A stretch of 64,000 nucleotides of DNA from Adenophora triphylla var. japonica (taxonomy: Eukaryota; Streptophyta; Magnoliopsida; Asterales; Campanulaceae), in the NCBI GenBank assembly GCA_022495995.1, contig JAFEMH010000931.1:310001-374000 (forward strand). The letters run 5' to 3'. Under the pieces are notes generated by a model. That model ran no database searches. It was not told the DNA's origin and saw only the letters and a list, made by a program, of their open reading frames with translations. A program made the translations under genes and the position numbers. This document shows positions 56,578 to 64,000 of this stretch, piece after piece (the stretch's first letter is position 1; each line of letters starts with the position of its first letter).

Positions 56578-59425
56578 ATGGCTAGGACCAAGTCTTGCTC
56601 CAAGACTGTTAGATTTGGGCAAAATGAGAGAAGTGGGGGGTTTTACAGAATGGATATGGGGGTTTGGGCTCGTATCCCGCGCGAGGATCTCAACTTTATG
56701 CTTATGCGACATGGCGCGGATGTCGCCATCTTAAATGCCTTAGAAATTAGGGGTCCCCCATTCTTACACAAATCAATACCCATGAAAACCTTTTTCACAA
56801 CCAGGGAACTTTGTATTCATATCTGCGACTTCTATCGCCCTATCTTTGACACTGATTTTTCTGACACTGACTATCTCGCAGCCCCCAATTTACATAGTCG
56901 TCACTTCTATAAACAGGTGCTATCCAGCTCCAGTGATAGGAGCGACATGTCTTCCTCCAATTCTACGTCAAATCACGACGTTTCAGATACTCTGGCCGCA
57001 GAAACGTCGTCGCAACATCAGCTCTCACAGGGTATTTCTAATCGTGATGTCGCTGAGACCAGCAGCTCTTCTTCAAAGGATTTCCAAACATCTTTCCATA
57101 TAAAATACGGTATCGACCACGACCTATACCACATAGAGCCTTATACAGGCGACCTATCTCTTGCCGCTATGCGGCATAAAACTGATGGCGTTATTGTCTA
57201 TCCTTCCCAGCTAGATGCCGGCCTAAGGATTCCCATTGATCCTTTTATTAATGCCGTCATGCATAAAGCTCATGCCGCCGTTGTTGATCTCCACCCCAAT
57301 GCAATTAGGATCCTCACTAGCTACTTAGTAATCTATAGGGCCTTAAGACAGGAACCCACTGTCCCTCTACTTGTTCACTTATTTGAAGGCTATACAGCTG
57401 TGTCTCAGCGAGATGGCGTTATCGAGAATCGCCTCTCCATTAAGTATAGAAAACCCAAAAATTTTGACTCCCTTACCCAGAAAAGTTCACAACTGGCAAT
57501 CCAATCCCCTTTTTGTTACATCTCGCGTGGGCTAGACCCATTCATGCGACCTTGGGGACATAATTCCAAAGATCGAGACCCGAAAAGTCCTAGTTTCTGG
57601 CAACAACAGACTGAAAGATAGGATTCTTAAAGTTCTCGCCGATGCCATTGACACGGGCCTGGCATTATTCTCATGGCGAGATATTCTATCCCGCCCCTCA
57701 TTGCTCCGACAAGTTGGCCTTCCCGATTTTACCTGCCCCGACAATGAACATCGCCTTTCCATTGTTCACACTGATCCCTATCCTGGCTGGGACCTCCATT
57801 CTGGGGATTGTTTTGCTTCTGAGTGCGGACCTTGCCAGTTGGAAGGTCGCTGTTGTGAAGCTATGTTTGATGTATTAAGTATGTTTCTCGCCTTTATCTT
57901 TGTCTCATGTTCTGTCTTTCTTTACTTTCTTTCTACTAACTGCTTGTCGTTTTTGATTCAGAATTCAGGCTCATGGATGTATCGGATAGGCGTTCTGCTG
58001 CCTCAGGCTCTGATGGTCGTCGTAAGCGACTTGTTGATTCCCGCCAAACTGCTCTGTTACAGACTGCTGAATTGGAAATTCCCATTTCCCTGCATGGTGA
58101 TGACTCTGAGGCCATTGCTCGCGAGAAGGCTGCTGCTGCCGCTGGCCATACCAAGAAAACCAGTAGGGCCAAAACTCCTATGCGATCTTCCTCCCTTGCG
58201 CTCAGAGATGAAGATATGACTGAGGGAGAAGGTCTCGAGGAAGCAGCTAATGTCGCCTCTGAGAATGTTGAAGTTATCCTTCCTGTTGCTTCTCCCAAAC
58301 CATCTGATTCCCGCCCCCACAAACGCGGGCGCTCTTCTGAGGACCCCGATGTGATCACGGTTGACGAACCATCCACTGAAGCTGATACACAACTCGCCAG
58401 CTGGCTCCAAGAGGGCTTTGAGATGCCTTCAGATAGAGATGGCTTGTATGATTTAAGCGTAGAAATTGCCTCTGTTCCTACTCTAACGAGCTTTGATCTC
58501 CATTCTCGCGACCCCACTTATAGCCTAATTGGCGCCGGTATCATTGAACGCATTGGCGACAAAGCAGCTATAGCTGAGGTTGAGGAGCAAGATACTGATC
58601 TGTCTTTAAACTTTGTCGGCCTTCAAATTTGCGGGGTAAGGATTGTCGCTCCTTACTTTACCTATGCTTTTCACTTTCTTTCTTTTCTAATAACCTTTCT
58701 TTTCTAATAATCTCTGCAGATCACTAGTACTTTGTATGGGTTGAGGAACAAATGCAAACGTTTGATTCGTGATTCGGAGAAGCTCGAGAAATCTCGCAAG
58801 CGGGCTTTTGGCGAGAAAGAGAAGTTCAAGAATAAATGTCTTGATATGGAGAAGGATTTGGCGGCTTTTCAAGCGAAAAAATTGAAAATGGATGAGGCGC
58901 TCAAGGCCAGCGAGAACAAGGAAAAAGAACTGAATGACGAGATCTCTGCCTTGAAGCTAAGGTCAGAAGAAAAAATTAAGGCACTGGAGGCTGAGAATTT
59001 AGTAAGGCGACTTTGAATGCTGAATTGATTAAAGAGATCTCCGATAACAAGGCCAAGGCGGAAACAGATGCTATGGACATGTATGATAAAGCCCTTCTGC
59101 ACGCTATGTGAGCGGCGGCTGCAAGCTCTGGTGAGATTCCGGCCATTACTACCGAGCTTCTCGCCAAATGGGGGTCAGAACAAATATATAGTGACTTTTG
59201 CCGCCAAGGTCAGTCCCTTGTTCCCTATGAAGAGAGCGAGCTTCGTGCCTTGGCTGCAGAAGACAAGTGGGCAAACCAGTTTGGGTACCTCCCCCCGTGG
59301 TCGCCAATGACGCTTTAACTATGCGGGTAGATTAAATCGATGAAAAGGCCAAAGCTCTTCAAGCCCTTAAGGATGCCGCCAGAGAGGCCATTCGTACTGC
59401 CAAGGCTGCTACTGCCGGGAAATAA
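56578..59425 (+). pseudogene. Opposite-strand ORF of a Tat-like element, 'putative gypsy type transposon' family
   Basis: ATG at 56578 (MARTKSCSKTVRFGQNER). The core family block lies at about 57115-57400: IDHDLYHIEPYTGDLSLAAM, GLRIPIDPFINAVMHKAH, AIRILTSYLVIYRALRQEP. A one-base shift near 57552-57556 (GGGG run) moves the frame, which goes on as LVSGNNRLKDRILKVLADA, SRPSLLRQVGLPDF and a Cys cluster FASECGPCQLEGRCCEAM. Introns at about 57879-57960 and 58634-58720 have GTATGT/CAG and GTAAGG/CAG ends. The C-terminal part is a long charged coiled coil (RKRAFGEKEKFKNKCLDMEK). It has a second shift near 58998 and stops at 59109-59111, 59306-59308 and 59329-59331. The family (Pfam 'Transposase_28' as I recall) sits between pol and the 3' LTR, antisense, in Tat elements. 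Its role is unknown. Confidence 0.75.
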
Positions 59426-60340
59426 GCTTCTACTTCTTAATCGCTCTGATTTCGCTTAAAAACAATTTTAATTTTGGTCTGTACTAAACAATTTACTTTT
59501 CTGTTTCTAAACTTTGGTTTGTCGCTTTTGATGTCGCGGTTTGCGACCTAACTTTTGGATTTTACTTTCCGCCTTTATGCATGATCTCTTTATCATTTGC
59601 TCTACTAAATTTCTGATGTCGCGCTTTGCGATTTTAACTTTATGCTTTATCTTTCTCGAATGTCATTACCTCACTTATTTTAACCTGAATTTGATAAGGT
59701 CAAGTTCTTTCTCGAACCTTTCTTCTTTTTAAAATTTTTCAAAGATTTTTTTGTGATTCTCCATTTTTATTTAGTACTGTTTCTTTTCTAATTATTTCTA
59801 TTTGATTTTTTATTGTGTTTGTTCTATCAATCAGATTTTCTATTTCTTCCAGATTTTCTATTTCTTCTTCTGAATTTGGCAAAGCTATAGATTGAATTTG
59901 ACTAAACTTTGAAATCCTCTGAATCAAAATCTTCGAAAATTTTTTGCTTTAAATTCTACCTTTAACAGGTCGCCACCCTTATTTTGCTTCGATAGTTTAT
60001 CGAAGACTCTTCTTACACAATTTACCGATATACATACTACTCCCTTCAAAAGAGTGAGGCTTGTCTTTAGGCAGCCTTACTCCTTTGTTAGAGTCGTATG
60101 CGACAAACCTTGCGCGGCCAAACACTTTTGGCCGAAATCATTCTTTGATCAAAACCGCGCTAGATCAATTCCTAGCTGGCGGCAACCGCCTCTCATACAA
60201 ATCGCTTGATCTGAACTCGGCTTACTTTTCTCATTTTCACTTTCTACCTTGCGCCTTACGGCCCGAGTCGCCAGGCTGGCACCTTTAAGCTGGTCTTTCT
60301 CGCCCGATCACCGTCGGGACTTGGCGTGCACGGCTCTGCG
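59426..60340. other. Spacer of the Tat-like element
   Basis: T-rich DNA with no gene seen. Repeated GTCGCGGTTTGCGA and GTCGCGCTTTGCGA motifs at about 59530 and 59616. Confidence 0.5.
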
Positions 60341-60349
60341 GGACTTTTC

Positions 60350-60690
60350 TCATGGGACCTACCCAGTTTCGTATCTTGCCGGGACCTACCCGATCTAGTT
60401 CTCGCCGGGACCTACCCGATCTCGTATCTCGCCGGGACCTACCCGGTCTAGTTCTCGCCGGGACCTACCCGGTCTCGTATCTCGCCGGAACCTACCCGGT
60501 CTAGTATGTTGCTGGGACCTACCCGGTCTAGTATGTCGCCGGGACCTACCCAGTCTAGTATGTCGTTGGGACCTACCCAGTCTAGTATGTCGCCGCTCGG
60601 TCTAGTATTTTCTTTGGGACCTCGCCAGTCCCAGTATGTCACGGACTACCGGTTACAGTATTTCTTGGGACCTACCCGGTCCCAGTACTT
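60350..60690. repeat. Tandem array, about 27-bp unit, about 12 copies
   Basis: Unit contains GCCGGGACCTACCCGGTCT followed by AGTATGTC, CGTATCTC or AGTTCTC. Unit length varies by one or two bases between copies. It lies where Tat elements usually have 3' repeats. Confidence 0.92.
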
Positions 60691-60714
60691 CAATCTTTAC
60701 TCCATCTTCAATCT

Positions 60715-60860
60715 TGACTTGGCGGCAACCTTCACTTGCCTCCCTCTTTAAGCTTTAGCGGCAACCTTCATGACCGCCATCTTCAAGCTTTAGCGGCAAC
60801 CTTCATGGTCGCCATCTTCAAGCTTTAGCGGCAACCTTGATGGCCGCCATCTTCAAGCAC
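60715..60860. repeat. Tandem array, about 35-bp unit, 4 copies
   Basis: Unit contains AGCTTTAGCGGCAACCTTCA plus TGGTCGCCATCTTCA. Confidence 0.9.
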
Positions 60861-60902
60861 CATTCCCGGTCCTCGTCCATTCGTCCGTCGATCCATGAAA
60901 CA

Positions 60903-61410
60903 AAAGATAACAACAACAACAACAACAACAAAGTCTTAGTCCCAAAATAATTTGGGGTCGGCTAACATGAATCCTCATATGTTATCGTGAAAAAAAAAAT
61001 AATAAATAGATAAAAAAAAAAATAAATAAATAAAAAATAAAATAAAAAATAAATAATAAATAAATAAATTAAAAAAAAAACAAAATAAAAAAAAATAATA
61101 AAAAAAAATCAACCCCCCACTTGGATTTTTGCCCTCCACTCCGGCCTCTTCAACACCATACTTTCATCCACTCCAAGTAAATTCATATCATTTTCAATTA
61201 CTCTAATCCAAGTTTGTTTGGGTCTTCCCCTACCCCTCGCCATTTTATCATTTCTCCACTGTTCCAACCTCTCCTTAGGTGCATCACTCGGTCTCCTTCT
61301 CACATGTCCAAACCACCGTAGACGATTTTCCCTCATTTTATCCTCAATGGGCGCAACTCCTACTTTACCTCTGATCACCTCATTCCCCAAATTTTACATA
61401 ACTTTTTCTC
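60903..61410 (-). mobile_element. 5'-truncated LINE insertion
   Basis: The minus strand reads the C-terminus of a LINE reverse transcriptase ([35 protein letters not shown], 61390-61112). Then come an A/T-rich stretch and the typical plant LINE tail GCCGACCCCAAATTATTTTG with (TTG)n at 60905-60928. It has inserted in the Tat-like element. Target duplication not resolved. Confidence 0.85.
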
Positions 61411-61507
61411 CATAAGCGACAATCAAAACGAATAAATTACAAGAAAAAGTTATATAACTTTTGCTATCTAGGAAAACAATCAAAACACAGTCGAGGCCGC
61501 GGCGGCT

Positions 61508-62359
61508 TTACTGGTAGAACTGCTTGAGATGATCAACACTCCATGCATTCTTCAACTCTTCCCCATCCTGCCTTTTCAACTTGTACGTCCCTTCTCGCAC
61601 AACCTTTGATACCTGGAACGGGCCTTCCCACTTCTCATTCAGCTTGGTGTACCCTGGCTTAGGCCCATCGGCCTCCACGCTCCTTAGAACCCAATCTCCG
61701 ACATTATAAGATCTTTTATTAACCCACTTGTCGTGCTGGGCTTTCATCCTCTGCTTGTAATTAATCATTTTCATTCTCGCATACAGCCTTTTCTCGTCAA
61801 TCAAATCCAGATCATTTCATTGCCTCTGCCAATTTCTCGCTTTATCATAGTAGGCCACCCTATAGGTCGGCAAGGCCATCTCGGCAGGCGCCATTGCCCC
61901 CGATCCATAAATAAGGGCAAAGGCGGTTTCTCCAGTTGAGCCCTTTACCGTTCTCACATACTATAAAGCTGTTGGCAACTCCTCCAGCCAAGCTCCACCT
62001 CTTCCTTCCAAATTTTTGCATAGGGCGGCAATGATTTGCTTGTTTGCCGCCTCAGCCTGCCCATTACACTGCGGCCTATAAACTGCCGACATCCGATGCT
62101 TAACATTCACCCTTGCACATTCTGCGGAAAATTTCTTCCCAAATTGAGTTCCATGATCTGAAATAATTGCTCTGGGCACCCCGTATCTACACCAAATATT
62201 CTCTTGCACGAATTTAATCACATTATCCTCACTGATTGTCGCCAGTGCTTTCGCCTCCGTCCACTTCGTAAAGTAATCCACTGTGACAACCACGTGCTGG
62301 CACCCACCCTTGGCTTTCGGAAAAGGCCCTATTAAATCAATCCCCCACATATCAAAAGG
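61508..62359 (-). pseudogene. Integrase core and C-terminal domain (gypsy)
   Basis: Catalytic residues are visible: Asp in WGIDLIGPFPKAKGG, Asp in AIISDHGTQFGKKF, Glu in NGQAEAANKQIIAAL (62345-62010). A TAG stop at 61961-61963 and a TGA near 61823 break the frame, which goes on to GDWVLRSVEADGPKPGYTKL and WEGPFQVSKVVREGTYKL of the chromatin- or DNA-binding C-terminus. Integrase joins retrotransposon DNA into the genome. The N-terminal zinc-binding (HHCC) domain is missing, lost in the same deletion that removed reverse transcriptase. Confidence 0.88.
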
Positions 62360-64000
62360 CCAAGCAAACACATCTAAATTCTCCATTAAAAATTCAACAA
62401 AACATTCTCGCTCGCCCCGCGACAACTGCTTTCCAACCTTGACGCTCTGCTCCGGGAAATAACAATTGATCTTTACCTCCTCTAATTCCTCGTCTGCCTG
62501 AATGTCAGGCTCATCCCGCGTCTGCAAAGTTTCTACCTCAATCCGTTTCCTCTTTTGACCCTTAGCGGCAATCACCCTTCTGGGATTGGCAAACACATTT
62601 CCAGTAGGTCGCCCTCCGGGACTCTTCACTTCAATCATTTCACAATCTTCCTCAGAATCATTATCGACAATCTCTTCAACAACAACCTCCTCTATTCTCG
62701 GCTCAGTCATTTGAACAAATCGCACCGCTCTGACATAGCTCAAGTTAGGGGTCATACCCACAATTTCCATTCCCAAATCAATCTCGCTAGCGACTTCCTG
62801 CTCAGCCCATTCCGGCTCAGGTTCTCGCTCATCAATCACTTCCATTTCTCGCACTTCCTCAGTTTCAACCATTCCGACCTCAGGTACTTCATCGATAACT
62901 TCAACAATCCCAATCTCTTTTTCGGGGCCAAACTCGCCTCCGCGATAATCATTGCCGTGCCATTCCTCATACTTTCAGTTACCACCCACTCAATCTCCTC
63001 GTCAATAACGTCAATCACATTTATCTTTCGTGGGCGATAATCAGATTTTGAGTCATTGAACTTGTGGACGCCGCCTTGGCCTTCATCATCTCCTTTTTCT
63101 TTCTCGCCACCGTAATTGCCTCACTCTTCAAACAGCCTATACCCCTGGAAATCGGATACTTCACCCTCTGGTATGGGATGGACAACACCATTTCAAAACT
63201 CTGCATGAAAGGGATCCCGACTATTGCATTGTACGGGGAAACCAAGTCGATCACCATGAATTCAATATTCTCGCTTCTCGCCATCTGACCCTCGCCAATC
63301 TCAACCTCTACATGATTGTCCCTTCACCTTAACTGAATGATTCGTGAATCCCTCTAAATATCCCTTGTAAGGCACCAAGTTCGCATCTGTATAATTCATT
63401 CTTTTAAAAGCATCATAATACAAAACATTTCGGCTTGCTCCTGAATCCACCATCACTCTCTGCACCATATTGTTTCCCGGACAAATGGTTATAATCACTG
63501 GTTGGCTCCCATGACTCTTAGTCGCTGCCAACTCACTTCTCGAAAAACTAATCACCCTGTCTTCACTAGCGGCGTACTGAGGGATATCAAAACTATGCGA
63601 CAACATCATAATCTGATTATTCAACTGAGCCACGCTGGGCAATGGATCTTGAATGACATCAACCACATTTCGCTCCTGATTTCTCTCCTGCCTGACCCCT
63701 TCATCTCGCCCCACATTGCGCTTGAGATACTGTTTAAACTCGCCTCTATCAATTTTCCCCTGAATCACCCTTCTCAAATTATAGCAATCCTCTATCACAT
63801 GCCCCTTATCTTTATGATACTCACAATAACTATTCTGATCCCTGGCCATATAAGTTCCTTCTCTGATGGGATAAGGCGCCGGCAAGTCCTCCCTCTTCAT
63901 AATCTCGCTGATGGGGGTATTCAGCCTGTCATACCTGATAATCTTCCTTTGATCCTGACCTCCACCACGGATGCCACCACTTCCCCAGCACGATTCCCGC
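62360..64000 (-). pseudogene. Gag C-terminus and aspartic protease (gypsy), cut before reverse transcriptase
   Basis: Minus strand: zinc-knuckle CEYHKDKGHVIEDCYNLRR (about 63830-63774), VQRVMVDSGASRNVLYYDAF with the protease active site DSG (about 63462), FMVIDLVSPYNAIVGIPFM and LSIPYQRVKYPI of the protease C-terminal part (63260-63160), frame changes at about 63300 and 63020-62870, then an acidic linker and RGERECFVEFLMENLDVFAW. That last phrase normally opens reverse transcriptase, but after Trp at 62360-62362 the text passes directly into the integrase. The protein continues past the window. Confidence 0.85.

Larger units (their letters stand above)
54375..64000 (-). mobile_element. Gypsy Tat-like retrotransposon lacking RT/RNase H, right end outside window
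   Basis: Minus-strand order from the right edge: gag zinc knuckle, protease, a direct junction into the integrase core, integrase C-terminus, tandem repeats, an opposite-strand ORF and the 3' LTR at 54375-56096. Gag-PR-IN motifs and the opposite-strand ORF fit Tat-lineage gypsy elements (Retand, Grande, RIRE2 types). It cannot copy itself. The duplicated target could not be checked. Confidence 0.88.

Overview
The window is plant nuclear DNA, almost certainly from a eudicot. It carries spliced genes, Stowaway, hAT and Mutator MITEs, a plant-type Helitron, Ty3/gypsy elements that look like the Tat/Ogre lineage, and two adjacent host genes: an OBERON1/2-type PHD protein and a mitochondrial HSP90-6 (HSP89.1). 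The same two genes are neighbours in Arabidopsis (At3g07780 and At3g07770, from memory). I cannot name the species. || Layout. (1) 1-25673: an autonomous-type Helitron, with its 5' end outside the window. It holds an RPA70-like gene (3-958), a REP/helicase gene (first exon at 2178, the rest at 20377-25585) and a textbook 3' end (8-bp hairpin, then CTAG before T at 25673). Inside helicase intron 1 lies an unrecognised minus-strand gene or gene fragment. That gene is itself split by a 12.85-kb LTR retrotransposon (2817-15666, duplicated target CAACT) that carries a broken gag, no recognisable pol and three families of about 30-bp tandem repeats. (2) 26056-26865: a GGAACCGG-rich hAT element. (3) 27172-37368: two copies of a roughly 2-kb segment. 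Copy 1 is split by a 3.4-kb Mutator-like element (9-bp duplicated target TATAATCAA) that contains a 1.9-kb array of 11-bp and 9-bp units. Between the copies lies a truncated gypsy element (LTR, tRNA-Glu primer site, broken gag) and a tRNA-like sequence. (4) 37400-38475: a mini-Helitron candidate and two Stowaway MITEs. (5) 40212-44100: the OBERON gene. (6) 45492-53651: HSP90-6 exons 2-20, with at least five transposons in its introns, including a small LTR element that carries a sense-opposed ORF. (7) 54375-64000: a third gypsy element on the minus strand, running off the right edge. It keeps gag and protease joined straight to the integrase core, because reverse transcriptase and RNase H are deleted. 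It also has a spliced opposite-strand ORF of the 'putative gypsy type transposon' family, tandem repeats, a nested hAT in its LTR and a 5'-truncated LINE. || How it fits together. The only host genes clearly read are OBERON and HSP90-6, in tandem on the minus strand. HSP90-6 is open in every exon seen, but its first exon (the mitochondrial targeting part) is not in the 10 kb upstream. That stretch is the gypsy element, so either the first intron is very long or the gene has been cut. Everything else is layered transposon insertion, datable by nesting: the gag-only LTR element is younger than the Helitron, the Mutator element is younger than the segment it interrupts, and the hAT is younger than the LTR it sits in.
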